Assembly (NCBI RefSeq): GCF_000469135.2
Contig: NZ_CP048117.1
Coordinates: forward strand, 3,323,501-3,387,500
Origin: Bacillus sp. SB49
Lineage (GTDB): Bacteria; Bacillota; Bacilli; Bacillales; Halobacillaceae
Length of the DNA stretch: 64,000 nucleotides
Reading direction: 5' to 3'
Below, in pieces: positions 56,236 through 64,000 of the stretch. Numbering within the stretch: position 1 is the first letter of the stretch; each line of letters starts with the position of its first letter. The notes under the pieces are model-generated. The model was not told where the DNA came from. It made no database searches and saw only the letters and a list, made by a program, of their open reading frames with translations. The translations under genes and the position numbers were made by a program.

Positions 56236-57893
56236 TGTTCATCCCTCCTATTATGATGAATACCCTTCAACATCCGGACATGTTTAATGGAACAAATGAA
56301 AAATCCAAGCAACCCGACTCCCATAAAAACGCCGCTGATCCACACGCTCGGAAGAACAGGGACAACAAGTGTGTAATACAGGGCTGCTACCCCTGACACG
56401 AATATAAGAAACGAAAAAGCCGTGTAAACCAAATAAAGCTGATGGAACAGGCGATTTCTTTGATGATAGCTCTTCCATTCTCTTTCTTTGTCGCCATCCT
56501 CCAAGTACTCGATCAGCGCACGTGGGAACGATAACAGAGGACGAACGGTTTCCTTAATGACTTCTGTGTACAAAGAGGCATTCGATCCGTCGCCCGACAC
56601 CCACTGTTTGATGACAGGTCTCCCCCATTGAATCAAGTCGATGTTCGGATAAACGGCACTGAGGACACCAATGATAATAGAAGTCGCCCGACCTAAAAAT
56701 GCATAGTCAGCTGGAAGCTGAATCGGCTGATCTTTGACAAATTGCTGTAAATCAGAAAGCATATCATTCATCATATGCGCATCCAACTTGTCAAAGTTCC
56801 CGTCTAAATACATCTCTGTCGTCTGCTTAAGCAGCTTCTTCACCCGCTCGGTATCTGCATTAGGGAGAAGAAAGTCCATCTCCTGCAACGCCTCAATTAC
56901 TCTATCGTAATCATCCAAAATAAATCCCTGCACCATCGTCCTCAGCGCATCAGCATCTTCCTGTTTGATTTCACCAACCATACCGAAGTCGATGACAACG
57001 ACCGTTCCATCTGCTTTCAGCATCAGATTCCCTGGATGAGGATCGGAATGAAACATGCCTGCATCAAGAAACTGGGCGATACTTAAATCAAAGAGCGTAC
57101 GAGCAATCTGTTCCCGGTCTATTCCATTTTTCTTTATGAACGAAAGGTCCGTGATCTTCGTTCCTTCCACCCATTCCATCACAAGTACGCGTTTAGTCGA
57201 AAGATCGCTGTAATATTCCGGAATATAGACAGATGGAAAGTCTCCAAACCTTTTCTTGAAATGACGGCCATTCTCCAACTCCATTGTAAAATCAAGCTCA
57301 TTGCTGATGACTCGGACGACCTCCCTGTACAGGGCTGGTAAATCGGCTTTCTTCCCATAGACCGTAAACTTATTCAACATCCAGAAAACGATCTTCAAGG
57401 CACGGAAATCCATCCGGAACGTATCTTTCACTCTATAGCGCTGTACCTTGACTGCCACAGGAGTGCCGTCTTTTAAGTACGCCTTATACACTTCCCCTAT
57501 GGAAGCAGATGCGACCGGTATTTCTTCTATTGTAGACAGATGTGTATCGACCGATGCGTTCCAGTCTTCTTCTATCGTTTCTTTGGATCGGTAGAATGGA
57601 ACGGGCTCCACCCTGTCCACAAGTCCTTCCAGCTCCTTAATGAAAGAAGAAGGAAGCAAATCTCCTCTGGAACTCAAAAACTGCCCGAATTTTATCAGAA
57701 GCCCACCAAGATGCACCGCTTTTCTTCTATATTCTTCTGCCTGATCTGATAGCATTTCTTCCCATTTACGCTTCGTATCCTGATCCCATATCCTGTGACG
57801 CTTCTCGAACCAGTAGATGCGAATCAGGAATTTCATGGACATCCAAACGATGACGGTAATCCTGTATATGGATATGTACTTCATACGCTCCAC
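56232..57893 (-). CDS. UbiB/AarF/ABC1-type atypical kinase
   Basis: About 553 residues. The family KxGQ motif is seen as IKFGQFLSSRGDLLP near residue 75, nucleotide-binding residues in VPVASASIGEVYKAYLKDG (A-rich loop) and VAVKVQR, and the catalytic HSDPHPGNLML and VVIDFGMVGE. Two C-terminal spans anchor it in the membrane. UbiB proteins support quinone biosynthesis or lipid handling as ATPases. The start is uncertain: GTG 57893 (9 bases after GGGGGG), ATG 57902 or ATG 57884. Confidence 0.9.
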   Translation of the reverse strand: MERMKYISIYRITVIVWMSMKFLIRIYWFEKRHRIWDQDTKRKWEEMLSDQAEEYRRKAVHLGGLLIKFGQFLSSRGDLLPSSFIKELEGLVDRVEPVPFYRSKETIEEDWNASVDTHLSTIEEIPVASASIGEVYKAYLKDGTPVAVKVQRYRVKDTFRMDFRALKIVFWMLNKFTVYGKKADLPALYREVVRVISNELDFTMELENGRHFKKRFGDFPSVYIPEYYSDLSTKRVLVMEWVEGTKITDLSFIKKNGIDREQIARTLFDLSIAQFLDAGMFHSDPHPGNLMLKADGTVVVIDFGMVGEIKQEDADALRTMVQGFILDDYDRVIEALQEMDFLLPNADTERVKKLLKQTTEMYLDGNFDKLDAHMMNDMLSDLQQFVKDQPIQLPADYAFLGRATSIIIGVLSAVYPNIDLIQWGRPVIKQWVSGDGSNASLYTEVIKETVRPLLSFPRALIEYLEDGDKEREWKSYHQRNRLFHQLYLVYTAFSFLIFVSGVAALYYTLVVPVLPSVWISGVFMGVGLLGFFICSIKHVRMLKGIHHNRRDEQ

Positions 57894-58054
57894 AAGTTCC
57901 ATCCCCCCGTTCTTATGTACTTTATCATTCCCCCATCTCTGTTGAATCAATCATCCATATATGGAAGAAAGATGAAAGACAAGACCAGTGTCACAGTTGC
58001 AAAAAAGACGGGTGATGTGTAAGAATTTGTTTATATACAGGAGGAGGAGCAAGC

Positions 58055-58945
58055 ATGCAGATTCGGGAACTGGAAGTAAGAGAACTACATAAAGTCGCCG
58101 GTTGGCTCCATCGGATGAATGAACAGGACCATCACTATGTTGCTTGGATGGCATCCGATGCGAACGAAATTTTCGAACAAATATGGACATTGACACAATT
58201 TCAGGAACCGCTCGCTTATGTGGCTTGGGACGGGGATGAAATCATAGGATTCCTTGGGATTCTGCCTTTTTTCGAACAGAAGCTGTGCCGACTTCTCGGT
58301 CCGTTCGCTCTTCATCAGCAGGAGCTGGTCATTGAGAAATTGTGGGACAAAGCTTCTCTTACTGTTCAGCTTCACTTTGACATTGTAAAACTAGCTTGTT
58401 TTGAGGCGAACGAAGCACTTGTCGATTTTGCGGAGAAACACGCCTTCGATCTCTATAACGTAGAACGCACTCTGGCTTTGCACAAATCCAGTTATTACCC
58501 TTCCGACAAACAGGACGGAGCGATCGTTGAAATTCTTCGCGATGACTACACCGCACTGGATAAACTTCACCCTTCGGCCTCCTACTATACGACAGAAGAG
58601 ATGCTGCGCTTATCAGAAAAGGACGGCAATCATTTATGGGGGTATGCAGCCGATGGAACCATTGCAGGGTACACATACTTTGAAACCATTGCCGAAGAAC
58701 AGGAAGGGGAAATATGCTTCGTCAACGTCGGGCGCGAATACCGTGAGAACGGAATCGGGACTGCTTTGATGGAACACGCGCTCCAATATGCTTTCTACGC
58801 ACTGGAACTCGACGTAGTCACTATCTCTGTACGGACGAATAACAGACAAGCAGCCAGGCTTTATGAACAGTTTGGGTTCCGGGATATCCATACGATACGG
58901 GCTTATCAAAAAGCGACAAAACCAGTAACGCAAACCATTCACTAA
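58055..58945 (+). CDS. GNAT family N-acetyltransferase, two-domain
   Basis: 296 residues with two GNAT-like halves. The C-terminal one (about 155-285) is intact, with the acetyl-CoA segment VGREYRENGIGTALMEHAL and SVRTNNRQAARLYEQFGF. The N-terminal half (YVAWDGDEIIGFLGILPFF) seems to have lost the acetyl-CoA loop. The substrate is unknown. It lies 26 bases before the fructosamine-kinase-like gene and may share its transcript. Confidence 0.88.
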   Translation: MQIRELEVRELHKVAGWLHRMNEQDHHYVAWMASDANEIFEQIWTLTQFQEPLAYVAWDGDEIIGFLGILPFFEQKLCRLLGPFALHQQELVIEKLWDKASLTVQLHFDIVKLACFEANEALVDFAEKHAFDLYNVERTLALHKSSYYPSDKQDGAIVEILRDDYTALDKLHPSASYYTTEEMLRLSEKDGNHLWGYAADGTIAGYTYFETIAEEQEGEICFVNVGREYRENGIGTALMEHALQYAFYALELDVVTISVRTNNRQAARLYEQFGFRDIHTIRAYQKATKPVTQTIH

Positions 58946-58971
58946 AAAATGATGTTTCAGGAGGGGAACGA

Positions 58972-59838
58972 ATGAAGGAACTCGTGGGTGACATCTTAAG
59001 GAAATTGGATGATGACGCTCCCATCATGACGATTGATACAGTAAGCGGCGGCGATATTAACGAAGCCCTCTTTGTAGAAACGGAGAAGCAGGACTACTTC
59101 TTTAAGCTTAATCAACAGGTCCCCTCTCACTTCTTCCGAGTAGAAGCGGAAGGATTAAAGCGGATCCGGGAAAGTCGTTCGATACGGGTGCCCGAAGTGT
59201 ATTATTTTGATGAACCGGAGAACGGAGAACCAGGAGCTCTTGCTATGGAATGGATTCATTCAGGAAAGCTGAAGCCGGCCTCCGAGCTCGGAAGACAGAT
59301 TGCCCAAATGCATAAGCAGACAGGAGAAGCTTACGGATTCGGTGAACCGACCTTTGTCGGCCAGCTCGACCAGCCCAACGATTGGTGCTCTGCCTGGACG
59401 GATTACTATGCGGATTTCCGGCTAAAGAGCCAATTGCAATATGGCATATCAAACGGAAGAATCACAGGGCAGCGCCGCAGCCGGCTCGAGCAGCTGATTG
59501 CCTTCCTTGACCGCTGGGTTCCAGCACATCCGCAGGCTTCGCTTCTGCACGGTGATCTCTGGGGAGGAAACTGGATGGCGGATGAAAACGGCTCTCCCTG
59601 CCTGATCGATCCTTCCGTCCTGTATGGAGACCCGTGCTTTGATCTTGCCATGACGGAATTGTTCGGTGGATTCCCTTCTGAATTCCTCCACCATTACAGG
59701 GAGGTTGCGGACCTTCCGCCACACTACCATGATACCAAACCGATCTATCAACTCTTCTACCTGCTCGTACATTTGAATATATTCGGGGAGAGCTACGGTG
59801 GACAGGTCGACAGAATATTGAAACACTATGCGGGGTGA
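58972..59838 (+). CDS. Fructosamine-3-kinase-like protein
   Basis: A 288-residue APH-fold kinase. Motifs: GGDINEALFVET (glycine-rich region), YFFKLN (lysine), LLHGDLWGGNWM (catalytic loop) and CLIDPSVLYGDPCFDLAM (metal DxD-type). The family phosphorylates ketoamines or ribulosamine on glycated proteins, leading to deglycation. Start ATG 58972 after AGGAGGGG. Convergent with the DUF523/DUF1722 gene one base away. Confidence 0.9.
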   Translation: MKELVGDILRKLDDDAPIMTIDTVSGGDINEALFVETEKQDYFFKLNQQVPSHFFRVEAEGLKRIRESRSIRVPEVYYFDEPENGEPGALAMEWIHSGKLKPASELGRQIAQMHKQTGEAYGFGEPTFVGQLDQPNDWCSAWTDYYADFRLKSQLQYGISNGRITGQRRSRLEQLIAFLDRWVPAHPQASLLHGDLWGGNWMADENGSPCLIDPSVLYGDPCFDLAMTELFGGFPSEFLHHYREVADLPPHYHDTKPIYQLFYLLVHLNIFGESYGGQVDRILKHYAG

Positions 59839-59839
59839 T

Positions 59840-60811
59840 TCAGGAATAGGCCCTGCCCTTTCCTGAATCCGATATTTCCAAGAGATCAGATGGATACGGC
59901 TCAAAATACGTCTGGTCTTTTAAATACCCGCTGCGGAAGCGGACCGTCCATGTATTCAATACGCTCAGCACCGCACTCAACGGCACCTTCTCTTCTTTGT
60001 ATCGTTTGAGCAGCGTCTGGAAGTCCTCTTTCTCTTCTGCCGAAAGCTCCTTCTTGAAATACCCGGCGATATGCTGACAAACATTAATATGTGACGCAGC
60101 TTTTGCCGGCTCTGCCATCAATTCATAAAGCAGCGGTTCATATTCATGGAACACACCTTGTATAGACAGATGATCATGATTGGCAACCACTCTCCCCATC
60201 TTTTTCAACGTCCCGGGATGATAAGCCATGAACAAGTACTTATTGGAAGAATGAAATTTCTGAAGGTCCTTCATCTGCCCGTGTGCTTTCATCTTCCGGA
60301 AAGAGGCCAGCGTGAACAATTTCGTAAAGTAATGATGCCTTAATGTGAAATTCTTCAAGCGTCCTTCTTCCTCCAGGGCAAGACCAGGATACCTCTTTAG
60401 GACTCCCCTCGCAAAGAAACCGGACGACTTCCCAGACACTTGCGGATGGTCTATATCGTAGTAGACTTTCACATCCTGCATACCGCATGTCGGAGAACGA
60501 TTCTTCAATAAAAACCCGTCCACCTCACTGCCGATACTATTCAGAAAAGATTCCGTAAAAGCATTCATTCCTGTCGTCAAATCTTCTCCTGTTTTCGGCT
60601 GAACGAGTCTTTCCTTCTCTCCTCCGACAATACGGATCGTCTCCCTGGGCACTCCAAGCCCGATTTCCACTTCCGGACAAACCGGCACGAACTCTACATA
60701 CGGAGCCATCCGCTGGACTGCTTTATCCGGAATGACCGCTCCGTTGTACCTCACTTCATCAAATTCCAAACAGCGGCTCACGACAACTTTGGGAACAACG
60801 AATTCTTTCAC
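59840..60811 (-). CDS. DUF523 and DUF1722 domain protein (YbgA-like fusion)
   Basis: 323 residues with an N-terminal DUF523 domain (VVSRCLEFDEVRYNG, FVPVCPEVEIGLGVPRE, LLKNRSPTCGM) with conserved cysteines, and a C-terminal DUF1722/YbgA domain (HHYFTKLFTLASF...LMAYHPGTLKKMGR). Such fusions are often near photolyase genes, but none is here. The molecular function is unknown. The start is a GTG at 60811 after AGAGGGA; the reading-frame extension to 60883 is unsupported. Confidence 0.87.
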   Translation of the reverse strand: MKEFVVPKVVVSRCLEFDEVRYNGAVIPDKAVQRMAPYVEFVPVCPEVEIGLGVPRETIRIVGGEKERLVQPKTGEDLTTGMNAFTESFLNSIGSEVDGFLLKNRSPTCGMQDVKVYYDIDHPQVSGKSSGFFARGVLKRYPGLALEEEGRLKNFTLRHHYFTKLFTLASFRKMKAHGQMKDLQKFHSSNKYLFMAYHPGTLKKMGRVVANHDHLSIQGVFHEYEPLLYELMAEPAKAASHINVCQHIAGYFKKELSAEEKEDFQTLLKRYKEEKVPLSAVLSVLNTWTVRFRSGYLKDQTYFEPYPSDLLEISDSGKGRAYS

Positions 60812-61010
60812 AATAATCCCTCTTTTTCTAATTAAAGTCTGTAGTATTAGCAGAAATTCCTCATTTCCCCAATAGATAAACATACAAGGACGATCCTCTA
60901 CAAATTTCCTATTGGTTTTTGTCCCAAAACGTAATAGAATAGATAATGCTGTATAATTATTCTCAAATGCTTATAAATAAAACAACACTGAACGACAGGA
61001 GAGATTCCGG

Positions 61011-62363
61011 ATGAAAGCTAGAGACTTTAAGCTTACTTCACACCTGCGCTTCATCATTCCGTCCCTGATCGGTATTTTTCTTTTTATGTTCCCGATCTCC
61101 GGCGAAGACGGCGCGATTACGATTCCTATCGCCATACTGGCTGGATGGGTCGAGACAGGTTTAGCTGATTACTTATCCTTGATCATGACGATCATTATTA
61201 CGATAACTGCCATCGGCACGATTTTGACGAAGCTGGCAGGACCAAATGCATTGGAGGATAAACCGTTCTTCCAATCATTATTTAATGTGTCACCCGTTTG
61301 GGCATTTACTCGTGTTTTAGGAATGATTTTCGCCATTATGGTGTACTTCCAAATCGGCCCGGAGGCCATCACCTCTGAGAATACCGGAGGCATGCTGCTC
61401 GATTCCCTGCTCCACGTCTTATTTGCCGTGTTTCTGTTCGCAGGCTTGTTCCTGCCGCTTTTATTGAACTACGGCCTGCTCGAAATGTTCGGCGTCGTGC
61501 TGCAGAAGATTATGCGGCCGTTGTTCCGTTTGCCGGGAAGATCTTCGATTGACTCCCTCGCATCCTGGCTCGGAGATGGAACCATCGGCGTCCTTTTGAC
61601 AAGTAAACAATACGAAGAAGGCTATTATACTAAACGGGAAGCTGCCGTCATCGGGACGACCTTCTCTGTCGTATCCATCACCTTCAGCCTTGTGGTCATT
61701 AAAGAAGTAGGGCTGGTAGATATGTTCATACCATTCTATTTGACCGTCGTCGCTGCTGGATTTATCGCTGCTTTAATCATGCCGCGTATTCCTCCGCTCT
61801 CACGCAAAGCGGACACCTATGTTACAGAGGAACCAGCAGACCAGAACGAAGAAGTACCCGAACACCACAATCTGTTCACTTACGGCTATGCCAAAGCCGT
61901 AGAAAGAGGAAGCAAGTCTACAAGCCTCGCCAACTTCTTCAAACAGGGAGCGCAGAACATCCTGGACATGTGGATGGGTGTCGCCCCGATTGTCATGGCT
62001 CTAGGGACGCTGGCTCTAGTGGTAGCCGAATTCACTCCATTCTTTGCATGGATTGGAACACCGTTTATCCCATTACTTGAGCTCATGCAGGTTCCTTATG
62101 CTAAAGAAGCATCAGAAACCATTCTCGTCGGATTTGCCGATATGTTCCTGCCTGCCATTATCGGTTCTTCCATCGAAAGTGAAATGACACGATTCATCAT
62201 TGCTGCACTTTCCGTCACTCAGTTGATCTATATGTCTGAGGTCGGTGGGCTGCTGCTCGGATCGAAGGTGCCGGTCAATATGAAGGACTTGTTCATTATC
62301 TTCCTTGAACGTACCATCATTACACTTCCGATCATTACACTAATTGCACATTTCCTGTTCTAA
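61011..62363 (+). CDS. YjiH family membrane protein (nucleoside-recognition/Gate domain)
   Basis: 450 residues with about ten spans, starting LRFIIPSLIGIFLFMFPI. The Gate-type segment SWLGDGTIGVLLTSKQYEEGYYTKREAAVIGTTFS is distinctive (split as LGDGTIGVLLTSKQYEEGYY) for the YjiH family, related to spore-maturation SpmA/B and nucleoside transporter gates. The substrate is unknown. RBS ACAGGAGAG; terminator directly after. Confidence 0.88.
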   Translation: MKARDFKLTSHLRFIIPSLIGIFLFMFPISGEDGAITIPIAILAGWVETGLADYLSLIMTIIITITAIGTILTKLAGPNALEDKPFFQSLFNVSPVWAFTRVLGMIFAIMVYFQIGPEAITSENTGGMLLDSLLHVLFAVFLFAGLFLPLLLNYGLLEMFGVVLQKIMRPLFRLPGRSSIDSLASWLGDGTIGVLLTSKQYEEGYYTKREAAVIGTTFSVVSITFSLVVIKEVGLVDMFIPFYLTVVAAGFIAALIMPRIPPLSRKADTYVTEEPADQNEEVPEHHNLFTYGYAKAVERGSKSTSLANFFKQGAQNILDMWMGVAPIVMALGTLALVVAEFTPFFAWIGTPFIPLLELMQVPYAKEASETILVGFADMFLPAIIGSSIESEMTRFIIAALSVTQLIYMSEVGGLLLGSKVPVNMKDLFIIFLERTIITLPIITLIAHFLF

Positions 62364-62374
62364 AATCCTAACTC

Positions 62375-62405
62375 CCGCCGAGAATTCTCTCTCGGCGGTT
62401 TTTTC
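62375..62405 (+). terminator. Terminator after yjiH-like gene
   Basis: CCGCCGAGA and TCTCGGCGG around ATTCTC, followed by TTTTTT. Confidence 0.92.
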
Positions 62406-62420
62406 ATACATGCATGTACT

Positions 62421-62455
62421 TAAAAAACCCGCTGAGATCACACTCAGCGGGTTTT
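62421..62455 (-). terminator. Terminator after the DJ-1/PfpI gene
   Basis: AACCCGCTGAG and CTCAGCGGGTT pair perfectly with TTTTAAG following on the minus strand; the 5' arm covers the last codons of the gene. Confidence 0.9.
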
Positions 62456-63106
62456 CAATTCCTCTATAATTTTTTGGGCCGTACTTAAGCTGGATTGAGG
62501 ATTCTGCCCGGTGATAAACGGAAGATCGACAACGACATGATCGCTGTAGTCCTCCCCCTTATCAAACACGGCACCGGATTCATTCATGCGGTCTTCCAGA
62601 GAAAACGGCACGACAGAAGCAAGCCCCGTCTTCTCTTCTTCTTCATTTGTGAATCCGGTCACTTTCCGACCTTCCAGGAGCAACTGATCGTTGTGGTCTT
62701 TCACTCCGATAAATCCGGCCGGCCCGTGGCAGACAGAGGCGATAACTTTCCCTTCGGTTAGAAAATGCCGAAGCAGTTCCTCTAAATGCTCATTAGCAGG
62801 AAAATCAATCATCGTCCCGTGTCCACCGCATAAGAAAATAGCACTGTATTTCGTAGGATCCACAGCGCCCAGCGGAACCGTATCATGGATGGGTTCCATC
62901 ACACCGTCCCAGAACCGGGGAAGTTCGTTACTATAGCTGTTCGGATCAATGGGAGGCCGTCCACCCTGAGGGCTGGCTGCGGTTACTTCCCAGCCTTCCT
63001 CCATGAATGCGGTGGCGGGCTCGACGAATTCAGATAACCAGAGTCCCGTTTCGTTCCCATCCATACGATCGGCATTCGTTACAATCATCAGGATTTTTTT
63101 CGTCAT
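62444..63106 (-). CDS. DJ-1/PfpI family protein (Hsp31/glyoxalase III-like)
   Basis: A 220-residue class I glutamine-amidotransferase-like protein. The nucleophile elbow is VIASVCHGPAGF with the catalytic cysteine at about residue 130; the conserved Glu is in WLSEFVEPA and the IFLCGGHGTMIDFP loop is present. Homologs act as glutathione-independent glyoxalases or deglycases, a fit with the fructosamine-kinase-like gene nearby, but substrate is inferred. The start is ATG 63106, 9 bases after AAGGAGG. Confidence 0.9.
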   Translation of the reverse strand: MTKKILMIVTNADRMDGNETGLWLSEFVEPATAFMEEGWEVTAASPQGGRPPIDPNSYSNELPRFWDGVMEPIHDTVPLGAVDPTKYSAIFLCGGHGTMIDFPANEHLEELLRHFLTEGKVIASVCHGPAGFIGVKDHNDQLLLEGRKVTGFTNEEEEKTGLASVVPFSLEDRMNESGAVFDKGEDYSDHVVVDLPFITGQNPQSSLSTAQKIIEELKTR

Positions 63107-63166
63107 ATCTGTACCCCTCCTTGCAAATATCTTTCCTATTATTCGCAAGTCCAGGCATTTCAATCA

Positions 63167-64000
63167 TTAAGATTGGAAGGTGGAATCTTTATTTACCATA
63201 CGGCTCCACCATTTCTTAATCAGTTGGAAGCGTCCTTCGATCAGCGGCTGGGTCAACGTCCTGATTATGCTGCTGGACAGTAGATATACGATAGCTGCCG
63301 CAATAATCGCGAGACCGAGCACGTCGAATACGTTATCGACCTTAAACCAGCCGGCCTGACGGAAAAACTGGATGAAGAAGCCATGGAGCAAGTAGACATA
63401 CAGGGTCTTTCCGCCCAAGTAAGTGAGACGGAATTCTTTTCCCGGTATCCAGGAAAGAACACTGACCATCATAATTCCGGCTAAAACATAGATTCCCAAG
63501 CGGACGATACCGCCCATTTCCGGACTGCCGAGTACCTCATATGACTTAGAACCTAGCAGCCATCCGGAACTGATCTCCGGAAACATCGCAATCAATACAG
63601 CGACAGAGGCCATAATCACAAGGCTGATTTCTCTTACCCTTCGCGTTCTCCACTGCTTCACATGATCTTTCGTCAACCAGTAACCAGCAAGGAAGAACGG
63701 GAAGAATACGAATGTTCGTGACAAGCTGAAATGGTGACCGATATCCGTAAAGTATCCAACCACCACTCCGATTTGGACGGCAATCGCCACCCCGAGAATC
63801 GGCGGTACCTTCTTGAACCAGTAAAGGAGAATATGCCAGCAGAACAAGCTGAACAAGAACCACAGGGACCAGTGCGGGTAGAAAATACCGGTCAATTCAG
63901 ACTCTTTACCGATGAAGAAGTAATACCCGGTATAAACGAGTTGGAATATCAAGTAAGGAAGAATCAGCTTCTTCGCTAAGTTCATAATATAGTCCTTCTC
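63167..64000 (-). CDS. Acyltransferase 3 / NolL-type membrane protein, N-terminus cut off
   Basis: The visible part has at least 277 residues and about eight spans, ending IKKWWSRMVNKDSTF. Features are KKLILPYLIFQLVYTGYYF, PHWSLWFLFSLFCWHILL and YLGGKTLYVYLLHGFFIQF, typical of the fucose 4-O-acetylase (NolL/YkrP) group. The reading frame stays open through 64000; family members usually have a further N-terminal span with the catalytic His (FGHF-like), missing here because the window ends. An ATG at 63985 is internal, not the start. Confidence 0.82.
   Translation of the reverse strand, partial: EKDYIMNLAKKLILPYLIFQLVYTGYYFFIGKESELTGIFYPHWSLWFLFSLFCWHILLYWFKKVPPILGVAIAVQIGVVVGYFTDIGHHFSLSRTFVFFPFFLAGYWLTKDHVKQWRTRRVREISLVIMASVAVLIAMFPEISSGWLLGSKSYEVLGSPEMGGIVRLGIYVLAGIMMVSVLSWIPGKEFRLTYLGGKTLYVYLLHGFFIQFFRQAGWFKVDNVFDVLGLAIIAAAIVYLLSSSIIRTLTQPLIEGRFQLIKKWWSRMVNKDSTFQS

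Overview
The window reads as a core chromosomal segment of a spore-forming Gram-positive of the Bacillaceae, probably a moderately halophilic genus such as Halobacillus or a close relative. The evidence is AGGAGG-type ribosome-binding sites, TTG/GTG starts, sporulation genes (spoIIR, spo0F, cwlJ, gerQ, a YhcN/YlaJ lipoprotein, a class A PBP with a forespore-like promoter), the acidic RpoE delta subunit, and a gene order close to the upp-to-ywd part of the Bacillus subtilis map. The genus is inferred from protein character only. I saw no rRNA, tRNA, insertion sequence, prophage or CRISPR array.

Left part (1-20.6 kb), almost all on the minus strand: wecB, upp, glyA, ywlG, rpiB, ywlE, mntP, the tRNA t6A gene ywlC, spoIIR, prmC-prfA, tdk, rpmE2, rho, murA, tal, fbaA, spo0F, pyrG and rpoE. 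The notable items here are non-coding. A dense DnaA-box cluster lies upstream of ywlC. A pyrG leader starts at GGGC and ends in an attenuator hairpin with a pyrimidine-rich 5' arm. There is a series of hairpins ahead of tdk, and a possible 41-residue membrane peptide upstream of rho, where B. subtilis has glpX.

Middle part (20.9-34.4 kb): a fatty/branched-chain acyl-CoA degradation operon running thiolase, 3-hydroxyacyl-CoA dehydrogenase, two acyl-CoA dehydrogenases, MeaB, a TetR regulator and the fused B12 mutase IcmF. Next to it is a membrane Fe-S oxidoreductase (YwjF type) likely to pass electrons from ETF to menaquinone, and a cardiolipin synthase. Two similar 18-bp palindromic sites, in front of the thiolase operon and of ywjF, suggest one TetR/FadR-type regulator controls both.

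Right part (34.2-64 kb): argS-ywiB, speE-speB (spermidine), a class A PBP, a YolD protein with a LexA-like box, ywhD, an orphan fused dipeptide-type ABC permease, ywgA-ywfO, lipL, two tandem paralogous membrane proteins, pta, hemQ, cwlJ-gerQ, ywdK, ywdI, an NSS transporter, UbiB-like kinase with a phasin-like partner, a GNAT enzyme with a fructosamine-kinase-like protein, a DUF523/DUF1722 protein, YjiH, a DJ-1/PfpI protein and an acyltransferase cut by the window end.

Most genes are housekeeping and confidently recognised. I did not find an obvious new multi-gene system. The best leads are the regulatory DNA elements, the tandem membrane paralogs, the orphan fused permease and the small membrane ORF.
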